A stretch of DNA of 64,000 nucleotides. It comes from Megaleporinus macrocephalus (lineage: Eukaryota > Chordata > Actinopteri > Characiformes > Anostomidae). The stretch is from assembly GCA_021613375.1 (NCBI GenBank), contig CM038709.1, positions 35,620,428 through 35,684,427 of the forward strand, in the 5' to 3' direction. Shown piece after piece: positions 34,715 to 47,607 of the stretch (positions are counted from its first letter, which is position 1; each line of letters begins with the position of its first letter). The notes below the pieces were generated by a model. The model saw nothing but the letters and a program-made list of their open reading frames with translations. It made no database searches and was not told the origin of the DNA. The position numbers were made by a program, and so were the translations under genes.

Positions 34715-34965
34715 CATATATCATCACTATCCAAAGAAAAACAAGTCTCGCTAAAATGGCAACTTTACAAGAGAGGGGCACAACCTACTTTTAATGCAAG
34801 TCAATGCAACCAGAATGTTTTCCAAGCTATCGTAGAGCAATTTCATTAGTCCATTAACCATGCAATTAACCAATTAAAAACACAATATGATGTAAAAAAA
34901 ATTAAAATAGCCAAAAATGGAGATACGTTTTCTTTGGACAGCAACCATAAATATGTATGTATAAC
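34715..34965. mobile_element. Dispersed repeat C with inverted arms (MITE-like)
   Basis: The left arm at about 34720-34750 reads atcatcactatccaaagaaa followed by aacaag. The right arm at about 34910-34965, on the minus strand, reads gctgtccaaagaaaacgtat then ctccatttttggc. The arms are inverted relative to each other, about 170 bp apart, and enclose sequence without a transposase. A single related arm sits at 4761-4860. I infer a miniature inverted-repeat element. Its superfamily and exact ends are not set. Confidence 0.5.
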
Positions 34966-35291
34966 GGTGCAAGACTTTTATCAGCCAATTATCAGCTAGT
35001 AATGAGGTCAAAATCAAAAAAATCCAGCAGACAAATGGCCAATCAGAATTGTTATTGTATGACGTACCTTGACTAGTAGATTGACTGACAAAGCTAAGCT
35101 CAAGAGAAGTCCCAACGTGACAGAGTAACTGTCACTCTAATTACTGAGCGACAGAGAAATCAACTGCATTTTGAGTTCCAATAGGTGTAAGATAATAACC
35201 ACTCTGATAATAACCACTTTTGGAAGATCCAGACACGCCACTGACTGAATACGAGCAGCAGTCTGATCAGTGGGTTGTTAGAAACAAAAAA

Positions 35292-35310
35292 CAGCAGCAG
35301 CAGCAGCAGC
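35292..35310. repeat. (CAG)n microsatellite
   Basis: Six cag units in non-coding sequence. Confidence 0.9.
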
Positions 35311-35789
35311 TCTACACCATAGCTGACTACTGAAAGAATCATTAAAATATATATCAATCTGTCTGTCACAAACGTCAAATAAATCATGACATGTCTTTAA
35401 GAAGCTTCAAATGACAGTATAATCTAGAGCTGCTTTTGAAAATGTTCTGTTTTACCTTGAATGCTGCAGCAAATATATTTCAGTACCTAATTGCTGCTGA
35501 ACTGCTGCACCCTTTGAAGCTTGGTCTTTGGTCAGAAAATGTTAATGTGAATTCTGTTAACCCTTTAGGGATGCTAGCAAAAGTTAGCATTACTGATGAG
35601 CTGTTTTTTTCTTTGTGATTTGAGCTTTATGAAGCAAAATGAAGGCCTTTCTTTAATAGTTGGTTCACCACTGGTTAAAAAATGCAAGGATACTGAATAA
35701 ATGAGCACAGAGATGTAGAGGAGTGCTCCAGGTAATCAAGGCCTTCGGGAGCATCTGGGAAAAGACGATGAAGCTGAGATTTGCTTCTA

Positions 35790-35877
35790 TTAGCCAGCTT
35801 CTTATTTAAGTTTCTGTTTCACCTTAAATGCACTATGTCGCCTAAGGTGGACCAAAAGGTTAAATAAGAAGCCAACA
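35790..35877. mobile_element. Fragment related to the hAT-like element at 63239
   Basis: An imperfect inverted repeat formed by agccagcttcttatttaag with caccttaaatg on the left and aaggtgg with ttaaataagaagccaac on the right. The same arrangement (gttagcttcttatgtaaatt, ccaccttaaatg; gaggtgg, aaataagaagctaac) occurs at 63592-63708 inside the hAT-like element. Only this internal piece is recognisable here. Confidence 0.5.
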
Positions 35878-36697
35878 AGATTACATTTAAACGTAACTCT
35901 GACTACAATAGTAATCCTCTCAGTGCAACAGTATCCCCCTCGCCCCTCAGTATATGAAATAAGGTACATTTTCGCCATATCGCTACATTAAAAAGTGGGT
36001 AAACCTAGTGGTAATCTTTGCTATATCGTGTCATCATGGGCTCAGGGGCTGTCTTGGTTAAAACCAAGGGAGACGTGGAGTCATTTTCATTGATTCCAGT
36101 TGGGGAATAGTGAGTCTGAGTCAACTCCAGAAAACATGGAACTAGCATTACAAAGGGAGAGTTCTGAGTCAATAATCCAGGTTCCAATGTTTGTTATATG
36201 GATCAGGTGTGATACATCAGGGCTCAAACTCAACTTATTGCACTGAAAAAATTATATCTAACATAATTTTAAATGTAGACTAAATAATATTATTTCTAGA
36301 TACTTACAAGAATCGTACAAGAACACAGCAATAATGAACAAAGCAATAAGCTAATAAAGCAGAAAAACCTTTTCCTTAGATAAAATTACAGTAACGCACA
36401 GTAACAAACATGTTGATAAAAAACGCAAGTGATAAAGAAATAATTTGAGTTATTATTAATAATAATCGACAAAGCAAGTATTCCAACCAGACATAAACAG
36501 AATGGTATCCGCTAAACAATGTTTGGTCACCCATCACTGTGTACTGCCGTCATTTCATGAACCTTTTACCTTTTTGTTTTAATGTTTAATCTAAAACACT
36601 TTACAAGAACGTTTATTAACAAATTACTATCACGCATCTTATACAGCAGCGCACCAATCCATCACCGCCCCTCTTCTGATGCTATCAAGTGAGTTGA

Positions 36698-36737
36698 TAC
36701 TGGCCACATCACAATGATTTTTGTGATGTGGCCAGTA
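36698..36737. repeat. Perfect 17-bp hairpin with 6-nt loop
   Basis: The left arm is 36698-36714 (tactggccacatcacaa). The right arm, 36721-36737, is its exact reverse complement. The loop is tgattt. The stem has no mismatch, which is unlikely by chance in unique AT-rich DNA. Flanking bases do not extend the stem. It could be a young foldback, a fused-arm relic of an inverted-repeat element, or an RNA hairpin. Confidence 0.9.
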
Positions 36738-37959
36738 AAACAGAGTTTAGCTGCGTTAAGGTGGTTGGTGAGCATATACTGTGTATTTTACAACACTGAA
36801 CAAGGCTCAGCCAAATTTTAGTACTGAAACAATCCTTTTTATAAGAGATGGTTTATTACAACTTGATGCTGATAAAAATCTATTTGTTGTGAATGTCAAT
36901 GTGTTTCCTTCCATAACTACATAATTAATCATGTAACTGATTAATGTACTGCTGCAGTCTGCTGTCCTCTGTTAGCTGATACTTGTGTATGGCCATATTA
37001 CATCACCGCACTGGGTTCCGGCCGTCCATCTCGGAGAAAGGGAAGCATGTTTCATATAACAAGATGGACAGTTTCTTCGAGCGAATCAAATAACCACAGA
37101 CATGTCATTATATTCTGCCCCACAGTGACGTTTTTCCACTGAGGTCCTTTCAGGAACCAAGATAGCAGGATCAGACACTGAACTGTATGTGCTGCATCAT
37201 TCCCTTATTAACCAGCAGCTAGTTGAATTTCTAGTAAATCTGATCTCACTGTGGGAAATAATTTGATGTTATTAGTTTGCACCTCACTCTGCTGACACCT
37301 TTGCTTGTTGAGTGTCACAGCAGAGCCAGCAATCCCTTTTGGGATCAATAAAGCCTCAGCATAACCGGATACAAGGCAGGGCAATCCATTCAAAACTTAA
37401 CCCTTAGAAGTTGCTGGCAATAACAAGAATGTATAAAGAGCAACAAAATTGTGTAGGATTACATTGTCTCTCTCTAAACTTTTAAACTTTTGATCGAGTC
37501 TGGCTAGCCCTGGCCCTCGCAATATGGCTAGCCTTGTCTCGCAATATGACGTTGCACCTGAAGAGACAATAGTGAGTCACTATAAATAAGGTAGCCTTTT
37601 TTCTCCTTTACCATATTCTGAAAAATAATATCTCTGCCCCATTATGTTAAAAAACATACATTAAAATGTTCTGTTCTCTGTAGATCATGAATTTATTTTA
37701 ACTTAAGAAAACAAGAATTTGAATGTACTAGAATGTCAGTCCAGTCATTGTAGTTGTATTTTTTATTATTGTACTATATTGTTGCTATTTTATTTTTATT
37801 TTTTTCAACATATTAAATCTCAGATAAACTAAATGTCATCATATCATGTATCATGAAAATGTCTTAAAGTATTGTGATTACCCACCACTCAACTATTCTG
37901 TTATCTCTCTAACTGGTGATAACTGGCAAGTAAGTGAATTTAAAGTATATCTGATATTA

Positions 37960-38600
37960 TTAGCCCTATTATTATTGGTCTTATTTGTTTGTTTGTACTC
38001 CACACAATCTTTATTTTAGTGTCATGGCACAGATGGTCATCGCTTTTGGGATCGATACATCCCTGCACAGCCAGGCTGAATGGTTCATTTCAAAGTTAAA
38101 TATCCAGAGTACTATTTGGCTCGGACCGATCAGCCTTTGGGTCCGTAGCGCTTAGTGCCTAATCTAGTCTCCAGCCTCCAAAATGAGCTTATTAAAACAC
38201 CGTGTTGCCTTTTCCCCCCTGGGTGTGGCTAATCCCCATGGATCAGGGAAAGAGAGATGCTAGCAGACAGGAGAGGCCGTAACAATTATCCTCATTTCCT
38301 TTCTGCTAGATGGCCGCTCTCCTCATATCGATCCCTGCTAACCAGAAGCATAGTCGATCGACCACCCCCAAGGCTTTCATCCCTGACCGCTGCGTTTAAG
38401 AACGGTGGGGGTGCTGGAGGTGCTGGTGGAAGTGCATGATGATCAGGGGCTCCGCTAAGCTGCATTTAGCATTTAGGCCAACACTCCTCGATGCTCATTA
38501 GAGATTAAAACCTTTCTCGCAGATAATTGCTTCTGCTACCTATATTTAGCACTGAACATGCCCATTAAATGTGCATGTCTGGGGTTTTTTAATGACATAT
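37960..38600. promoter_or_regulatory. Candidate regulatory / conserved non-coding block
   Basis: About 600 bp of repeat-free sequence has higher GC and CpG content than its surroundings, with words such as ctcggaccgatcagcctttg, ggtgtggctaatccccatgg and agataattgcttctgctacc. The only simple piece is a ggtggg/gctgga run at 38404-38433. Such texture is typical of conserved elements in long introns of developmental genes, but conservation is untested. Confidence 0.3.
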
Positions 38601-39310
38601 CTTTTTTTTTTTTTAAATCTTTGAGCTTTAACAATTCACAATGCATTTAAATATCTACAGTAGTTCACATATCTACATCACACAAGTGGGTGTTTTATCT
38701 TTAATGCAGAGGCAAAAACGTGACTCACTCTTTTAATCTAATCTTCCCTTAAAACAGGGGTATTTAATTAAAATTCAGTACGGTCCAGTAAGAGGAAATT
38801 TCTCCAGGCCAAGGTCCGGACCGTTATAATTTCTAACATGTATCCTGAAGTAGCCTAGTATCAATACAAACAAATTACAAATATCCTTCAATATATATGT
38901 ATTGTTTTAAATGCTGAACTGAATAAATTATTTATAAAACTTAAGTAAAAACAAGGGAGAAAAAATACTTTTGTTAACTCTTTAGTTCATTTCCTTCTTG
39001 TATTCTACTCTCACAATTTCTGTTGTTTAGTGAGTTTGAAGTGAACTCTCGGTTGTCTTTAAATCTGGTCTGAAATGGTGTCAGGGCCATTCTCATACAC
39101 ATATGATGGTGAGGGTTGGAAGGCCTGGATTTGTTCTTAATAATGTTCATTGTGGAATGAACCATCTGAATTAGCCTTTCTCTGACTCTTTATTTTCCGA
39201 CTGCTGCTTCTTGCGTTGTACCTCGCCTGTGTTTGCATTGCACTCCTAAATCTTTAAAGATATGATTGGCTGAGGAGCGCATAATGATAATGACCATATT
39301 TCAAATTTTT

Positions 39311-39650
39311 GACCTACTACATAAATGAGTGCACATCTATTCTTCACCTACTACATTAATAAGCACACTTCTATACTTAAACTACTACACTAAGCACACT
39401 TCTATACCTCACCTTCTATACTAATGAGTGCCAATTATAATTCACTTACAACACTAATTGAGTGGTATTCTATTCTTCAACTACTAGACTAATGAATACA
39501 CTTTTATACTTCATTTATTGCACTAATGACTGTACGTCCACACTTTACCTACTGCACTAATGAGTAGTGCAGTAGGTAAATACTTCAACTATCTATACTA
39601 ATGAGTGCACTTCTATACTTCACCGACTACAGTACTGAGCATACTATTAA
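39311..39650. repeat. Minisatellite of roughly 35-bp units with embedded palindrome
   Basis: About nine diverged units follow the pattern ctactacactaatgagtgca followed by cttctatacttcac. Near 39544-39580 the array holds a perfect inverted repeat: the 16-bp arms tttacctactgcacta and tagtgcagtaggtaaa separated by atgag. The palindrome appears to have formed from a unit and an inverted copy of itself. Confidence 0.8.
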
Positions 39651-42600
39651 TGGTAATGTGTCTTTATGTAGTGCAGAAATGACACTTTAGATTTCAGCAT
39701 TCATTTGTCAGCACAACAGCAACAAACTTGGCTTGACTAAAAAAAATTAAACACTTGTTTGATTAGTCTAAACGTTATGATAAAAAAATATTTCCAGCAT
39801 TTAAAGAATAATTTGGATGTCTAAATTATCTTTACTGGGAAAAATGATGACTATTAAGATGAACTGAATTAATATTCAGTAGCTAGATAGAATAATTGGT
39901 TAACAACTAGAATAATTGATTGGTAGGTGTCCGGACCACGAGAGGTTACTAATTCTGCATTGCTTAAGATTGTTAATATTGTAGAGAGATAAACACTTTT
40001 CTTTTTATGTAATGTTTTTGTTTTTTCACCACAAAATATGGAGAGTAGTAACAATATGTACATCACCAAGTATCTGTACAAAAAAAATCCTGACAATACA
40101 CACCCCCAGTTTTTAATAATAAACAACTTTGGGTGTCTTCTGGTCAACTTCTGGTCAATGTTGTTGTTCGGTGTGTAAATAAGTAAACACATCGGCTACA
40201 CTTCTGCACTGTTTCTTGCACAATTAATGTTTATTTACTGCTTTTAAAAACACTGGAAAATAAATGCATAAAATGTGGCCTCTGCAAATGTTGGCACAAT
40301 TTATACATGCAATATGTGGAAATTGTACACTTAAATTTGCACAATATGATAATTCTTATGCTTGTTCCTCTGTATGTTAAAGACACAACTTATGGACACT
40401 CCTGGTGATTTCACATTGTTTTAGATAATATATAAACATGACTTAAAATTAAATTTGCTGCTTAATGTGCTTTAAAATAGCCTATTTTAATTAAATTGAT
40501 GGAAATATGTGAGCTCGCTACGAAAATTCCTGAATGCTGTGACCTCACTGGTGGACAACACTGAACAGCACAGCAGTAAAACAGCATTATGACTGACTTA
40601 GACCGCAAATTTTCCCATGCTGGTTCTTCAGATTCCGATTATATTTCTGAAATTTAATTTGAATCTGAAGCTGAATTTGAGCCTGTAATGTAGCGGAATA
40701 GACCACCATATCACTTACTCCTGAGACTTTTAGTCAAACCGCATGCACAAAAGCAGTTCATCTTAAGTGTGAGCAATATCTAGCTAAATAACATATATGA
40801 CAACATAACAAATATGACAACCGCCTAGCAATCAGCTAAACTCAAATATAGAGGCACAGTTATTGTTGTAAAATATCATCAAAATCAAACTCGCACTCAT
40901 ACAACACTATAAATCTTTCTAATGCAAATATACTAAGCAAATAATAGCTTAGTATAATTTGAGAAGCTAATGTTAGCTAACAGCAGCTAAAACAGGTGAA
41001 GTATTTGTGCTTACCCGGTTTACCTCCATGTACACGGGGGCTCTTGAACACCTCTTGCTGGTTTTCTTACATGCCAATATTGTTGGAAAAGCAATAGTCT
41101 TAAGATCCAGTCATCGTGTAAGCCTATGTATCATAGTTGTGATCGCTACAGATGACGGACTGAGAGGATGGTCCTTTCCAATGTGCCCACTTAAAGTTAA
41201 CAAATTTAGTCCACTTGCTGGATATTTGGGATCTTTGGGCTGTTTGTGCATGGGGGTTTCACTGTACATTGAATTATTGCAGCCAAAAACTAGCATTGTT
41301 GTCCACCATCTAAGTCACACTCATAGCGCCTATGGCAGTTTCCGGCTTTTAAGCCATATTTCTTAATTTTCATATTAGCTGGTGCTTAGCCTTTAAGAAG
41401 AAAGCACAAGTCAGAGGACTGCGGCTAATAATAAAAGCTAAAGCATCACATTTGTTCTTTGACAGAACAGACCTAAATATTGTATATGTGGTGTAAGAAA
41501 GTAGAGCAAGAGAGAAAGAGAAGATATAGGGCAAGCCTGTCACCCAGATGATGAATGGGAGTTATCCATGTCCCACGCTCACAGCATATGGAGGACGACC
41601 TTCCTTACAAGCAGGAAAAATGCTTGTGGTGTTCAGCTAAAGGTCCAGAAAACAACACGTCTTGTGTGGCCAGGAATGTGCAAGACGCTGGGAAACATCT
41701 TAAACCAAGACGTTTACCATTTTGTGCCATGAGCTGAAATGATCTATACTCCAGCAAGTAAGCAGTATTCCTGGAGAACACAATTATTTCACGTTAGTAT
41801 ATAAAAACCATGAACTGTTATGGATGCTGAGTGATTTAAATGGTGTCCGCTAGCAGGATGATAGAAGCATCAGCACTCAGGACATTTTAAACTTGATATA
41901 AGTAAGCACACATGGTATGAGCAGGACTGAAATTTTTTGGCATAAAAAAACAGACATTGTGTCCGCATGTATAGAGAGAAGTAGTGAATTTTAGTAGAAA
42001 AGGAAAATGGACAAGTCATGTACGCTGCAGGAGGTATCCATCAGGGGACAAACAGCTTCAGGGTCAACTGTCTCTCGATAGACTGCGCGATCAATAGTCA
42101 GGGGAGAAAGCATGATGCTGACAAAGGTAAGAGGATAGCATGCTAGCAGGTCATGGTTTGTTGGAGGTTTCCGTATTCTAATGGTCTTACACCTTCTAGG
42201 ACTAATGATAAGCATAATCACAATATTAAACTTGCACTACTATTCTAAAGGTTACTGAATGGTGCTGTAGGTTGTAATTTTTTCATTTTTTGGCATTTGA
42301 AAATGCTAGCTGATCTTCACAACATGTTAGAATTCCAGGATGGAAGGGCCATCCAGTCAATTCCCACCATATGGATAGAGGTTCTCCAGAACCTCCTGTC
42401 TTCAGGCTTCCGTCTTTTCCAGTGAGATGTTTCTTCTCAGAATGTGTCAGAGCTTTAGGTCAGTTGTCGGGCTTCGAGTAAAAAGTGAGGCTTGATTTAA
42501 TTGATGATCTATTTGCTTGCCTTCTTTGCCATCCAAGGAAGTCAGCTTAGCCTGGACAGTTCTGATCTTTGTTTGAAAAGACACAATTCCAAACAAGCAA

Positions 42601-44879
42601 AAGCCATCCACCATCTCTACATCATCTACATTAGGGGGTAAAGTTTGCTGTTTTCCTTGTCATTAAAACCTTCAAATGAAGCTAAAGTACTTTTATAAGC
42701 TTAGCTTTTAAGGGCCTTTACATATTTCTTATTTAACGCTGTCACTGTCACTATCATATCATCTGTGCTGGATGGAGCAGAAGAAATGCTCCAAAGTTGC
42801 ATGGAAAAAATCTGAATGGAAGTTAATCCTCTCAGGAAGACAGTTTCATATGTAAGGAAGTATAAATAACTTGCTTCACTGCAGACTTTATTTATATTTT
42901 GACAGTTGAGTAATATTTTGATTATTGAAATGAAAAAAAAAAAAACTCATCAGCAGATAAATTAGTCGATGGACATTTGTCAGGAAAATAAGAAATTTTG
43001 CTGTTCTTAATGCCATTAAAGGTCTACATAAAGGCCATATTTTTCTTTATTCTAGAATCCTGTGTCAACACTGACATGCACACTGGAATGCATTCTTAAT
43101 ATATGTTGCTCCTTATTATGTACAGTTTCATGACAAATAGAGGTGCGAGTTATTAAAGCAGTCACTTTTTTTCTACAAGTCAAGTTCAAACGAAATTAAA
43201 CTCATAAATAATTCAAATTAATTCATATACAGACAGGAGTTCATGGTTTAGAAATTACCAAAATCTCTGGTGCTTGGCAGCAACACATTCTCTAGCCATG
43301 ACAACAATGCAATGCTTAAGTTTGTAAATTTAGGGCAAATTAAAGCGCAACAAAAAATAACATAACAAAAGAATAACATAAACTACGTTATCTGTCATGC
43401 AAGTTTTTGTTAAAGTGATTTCAAGTAAAGCAGTTGAATATAAAATTAGTAAATTATTGCATTTATTTATATTTAGTTTTATAAACAATTTTTAAGTCAT
43501 GCTTTTTTTGAATGTTTGAATTTTATACATTCACTAAAAATGTTGCACTAAAAATTACTGGAGCTATAATTACTGTTTTTTTTGCTGGTGCATTATCCAG
43601 AAGCATATTTTTTCATTCCTATTAATTTTTAGTCTTTCGTTCTACAGCCTTTTGTTAAACACAGTAATGTATGCAAATACAGAATTAATTACATTCAGAA
43701 CAAAAATTTAAATAACAATTTAAAAAAGCACAGATATTGGCCAATACCTATGTTTAGGTATTACCTTTTCCCTCACTGACACACTGTGCAGTCACCATCA
43801 GGTAATGAGAATAAGAAATGCTGGTCAAGCCAGCTTTACCATACTGAGCTTTGATATTTAAACTTTGCCTACCTAAATAACAGACTTAATGACGGATATA
43901 TCTCTTCTACTTCAAATGCAATCACTGTGTTGAGACACTCCTGGGTTTTCCCTGGTTCCCCTCACTGCTAATGACAAAAGGCATATCACAGGCTGACTGT
44001 ACTGACTGTATCACAGGAGCGGGCTAATACAGCACTTGAGACCACATTCAGTGGTGCAAACTCCTTTACAACAGATCAACCTTCCACATATATTGCACTT
44101 TTCATTTCTTTCACAAAGCTCAGCCTCACTTTTGAGTATTTCTTATGATCTACTTCTGCTACTGCTGTAATGGAACCAACCGAAAAAAAATCTACATCAT
44201 TATGATACACAGCGTACACAGAACCTTGCAGGTATCTGAAATTTTGGAACCAGAGCTGCCTTTTAATTTTTATCCCTAGATGCAATCAAACTCAAATTCC
44301 CCACTCCAAAAAAGTTACTGATATTGATATGTTTTCGCTGACAAAAGATAGCATGCCTGGGCTTTTGACAATAAAGGCTTTTTAACCTCAGCCACCTACA
44401 TTTTCCATTATGATTTTCCACAACTCCTGTATGCATTTTGTCTTACAAACTTCATCTGGCATAATAATAAATCCAGTGTATTAGTTTGGCACTAATATAT
44501 CACTGAAAATAATTTTGTTTAAGCCCTGTAAGACCATGCCTGGCACCACCCAAGTGATTAGATAAGATCAGTACAACCTAATGGTGCTGCATTTAGACTT
44601 GAAATAGCATTTGGTTATATGTGTTGCTCTTGAAACCAGCATCAAGCTTGCTTCAACTACACTGAGCGGTTAAGCTATATACAGAACTTGAGCTTGTAAT
44701 TTTAAGCTAGGATAACGGTGATGTTTGGTGCTTAGCAAACAAGACTTGTCTGTAATGGAGAAAGAGAAAAGAGGCTTTTAGAAAGTTTAGTTTTCAACCA
44801 ATCTTTCAAGGCACAAAGGAAAAAGTTAATTTAAAAAATCCTCTGTAAAACCATTTTAAAGCTGTGTTCAACTCCTTGA

Positions 44880-45330
44880 GCACTTCCTACAAGGGTGCTG
44901 CCAATCTTTGGTGTGCTCCAATCATGCACTTGTGACTAATCCTCCCAGTAGGACCATTAAAACTTCTGCTTTACTCAGACAGGGGTTTCACGAGTGCCCT
45001 GAGCCTGCTGGAAATGGCGTGTTAGAAAACCTTTTTTTTCCGGCACTTTGCCTCATCTCCTATCCACACCTAACAGAGCAGGAGGACCCCACCAATGACC
45101 CATTTGCACATGTAATTATGGCGATCGGCTGACGAGAGCAGTGCCGAGGGAGAGTGTCTCATTTTGTGGAGTGCTCCCGAGGTCCCATTTCTCAGTGGCT
45201 GAAGGCTTTTGTAGAGTGCTCCAACGAGCGGCACTGTGGGGGATGAAAACATGCAGGAAGAGACTGAGCCAGGGTCCAAAGTGGGACGTCCTCCTTGACT
45301 GGATTACAGCAGGAAGGATTAGGAAGGAAA
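44880..45330. promoter_or_regulatory. Candidate conserved non-coding block
   Basis: Repeat-free, GC-balanced sequence of about 450 bp lies in an otherwise AT-rich intron. It is partly open on both strands (frames of 66-74 residues) but has no splice-flanked exon or known domain. The regulatory reading is inference from composition only. Confidence 0.25.
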
Positions 45331-46550
45331 TTAAGGTCTAAAACCTTTTCGTTTACAGAGCAGACTAGATTAGTTTTCCTTCGCATCCCTGCCAGGTAGG
45401 ACTGCACAATGCTTGTTCTATAGATTGCATGTTAACTGTTATTGCAATATTGGTTTTGGCAATTTTCATATCACAGAAAGCTAGAAAATGCAAGTGAACC
45501 TTTCTTTCAAAGTTTTGAGCATCCTGACCAACCTCAGATTAGTCTAGATGAGTTTCTATAGGTGTTTGGACTAATCCAACATTTACATTAGCCAACAAAT
45601 AATACTGAAAAAACTGAAAGGATTTTCTAGGCCAATTCCTCAATGTTTTTAGTGTGCTTTCAATATACTACAAAGCATATCAGAATATGATATTTTGTTT
45701 ATAATGTCCAACCATATTTCCTGGCTTTTTCTGCACTCAAATGGGAAATGGATCTGTGGGTGGACAGGCCAGTTATGCTTTGCAGGGGTCAACTACAGAT
45801 GAAGAGGTTGTTACTTGTGCTGTCACTACACATGCATGAACACCCACGTGGCCACTTGTTAGACCTTTGCAATTTATGTTTAACTATTTTTCACTCTTCA
45901 GGAAGAGAAATATAATGCAGTTTTGCCTTTTTATCAAGTGAATTTTACATTTGTTGTTTTCAATAACATAAATGGAATGTCAAGGGTGCCTTATACTGCT
46001 CATGGTCTCTGGGGCTACACAGGGCCTCCAAAAATAATTGTTTAATAAAGTTGCACTGATGGTAACCACCTCCAGCAATGCCATCCATTCCTGCACAAAA
46101 CTAAACTCAGAATCACAGAGATCATGTTTGGCAATTGAACTGAGAAAGCAAAACAGGCCCAAACAGAGCAGTGGCACCCATAACTGCTGCACCATTTAAG
46201 ATGAAATTTAAAATTTGAAAAAGAACCTGGTAAATAGCAAGCCAGTTTCAGACTCATTTGTAACTTTTAGCTGGAAAACAGTGAGTTTGAGTGAGTTTGA
46301 TCTACGAAATTAAACAGATGATTTAAATCAAAGGCAGGCAGCTGAGATGTACAAAGGCAGAAATACAGAATATATCTTGTACTGTTAAAATATTACATAC
46401 ATATTAAAAATATGACAAAGAGGCATATATTCCTCGATATCTACCATTATTATATCTACCATTATTAAAAAGTGATGGTGTCATAAATTTACAGTCAGTC
46501 CTGCAAAATAAGTAGTGTCGCATTCTAGCTAATGCCGGAATGACTGAATG

Positions 46551-47323
46551 TAGGGCTGGGCGATAAAACGATAACGATAATTATCGCAAAATAACATTTC
46601 CTCGATAGAACTTTAAGACGTAGTCGATAGAAAGTCGATAGAAGTAAGTTCCGTCCGTGTTTTGAGAGACAACACAAACAGCAAATGAGAATGAGAATAG
46701 CGCCGCTCCAAACCAATCAGGTGGCTGAACTGGAGTTCCAGCTAGTTCGTGTTTGGTTGAAGCACACAGCACTACTACTGAAAGAAACATGTTACACGTG
46801 TCAGTAATCTTAAAATAATCTGCTAAAATAAGAACTAGTAAACAGGTGCTGGTGTGAAGAAGCTGTACAGGTGTGTTGTGCAGAGTTGACAGAGCACCAC
46901 ACTGTTGTTTCGGTGTAAAACACTCCCACAACTTAAGATGTAGATGAGCGATTGTTTGTAGCTGCAGCTTGCGCTCCGGATAAATCCATGCTTTCAGTAG
47001 ACGGGGCCACCTTTGCCACTCATGGACGCACGTTATGCTAATCGACGTAATTTCGTAATCGATAAACAAAAACATGTATACTGTATGAGTTTGAGCGAGA
47101 ACGCTGAGGCAAAGTTGACTTTATAATCCAAAAACCCGAGCAGGGAAACTTTTTTTTCTACCGAAACAGAATCGCTAAACGAACTCACCATTTGAGCCGA
47201 TAGAGAGTCGACTCACCGCTACGAGTCCTTTCCTCAGCCCTTAAAGGGCCAGCAACAGCCTGCTTAACACAGTGTCTGTGTGTGAATACTGTTCTTACGA
47301 ATACTGCCCCATATACACAACTG

Positions 47324-47360
<37 letters not shown>

Positions 47361-47607
47361 CATACATACATATATATATATGTGTGTGTGTGTGTGTGGT
47401 TAATACAGTTGTGTAATGTTCTATAGTACATTTGTCTATTTGTCTGAAAATAAAAAAGCAATTTAAGAAAAAAATTAAATTTTGATACCATATCTCACTT
47501 AAAGTAAAAAGGAAATAGTGATTTGATTTATATCGTGATATTTATCGATATCGACTGATATGAAAAAATTATCGTGATAAGATTTTTTCCCATATCGCCC
47601 AGCCCTA
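46551..47607. mobile_element. Complete non-autonomous hAT element with 8-bp target duplication
   Basis: The left end tagggctgggcgata (46551) is matched by the right end tatcgcccagcccta (ending at 47607), its exact reverse complement over 15 bp. The flanks carry the same 8 bases, actgaatg, at 46543-46550 and 47608-47615. Eight-base duplications and CAGGG/TAGGG-type ends are the hallmark of the hAT superfamily. The 1,057-bp body has no transposase. Its 164-residue minus-strand frame matches no family I know. Subterminal DNA is rich in cgat/atcg words near both ends. A CA/TG hairpin lies inside. Confidence 0.93.
47315..47414. repeat. Long CA/TG hairpin inside the hAT element
   Basis: Arms acacaactgtatta (47315-47328) and taatacagttgtgt (47401-47414) are exact reverse complements. 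Between them (ca)n runs into atgcatacatacatatata and then (tg)n, so most of the 100 bp can pair with itself. It is a cruciform-prone block, probably grown from a palindromic seed in the transposon. Confidence 0.88.

Noticed and set aside
41507..41740. Cys-containing frame (EKCLWCSAKGPENNTSC), considered as a piggyBac-type C-terminal zinc-binding tail
   Set aside because: The cysteine spacing does not continue in the expected pattern and no other transposase parts are nearby.
46581..47075. 164-residue minus-strand frame inside the hAT element, considered as a transposase
   Set aside because: No BED zinc finger or hAT dimerisation-type motifs are seen, and the frame is too short.
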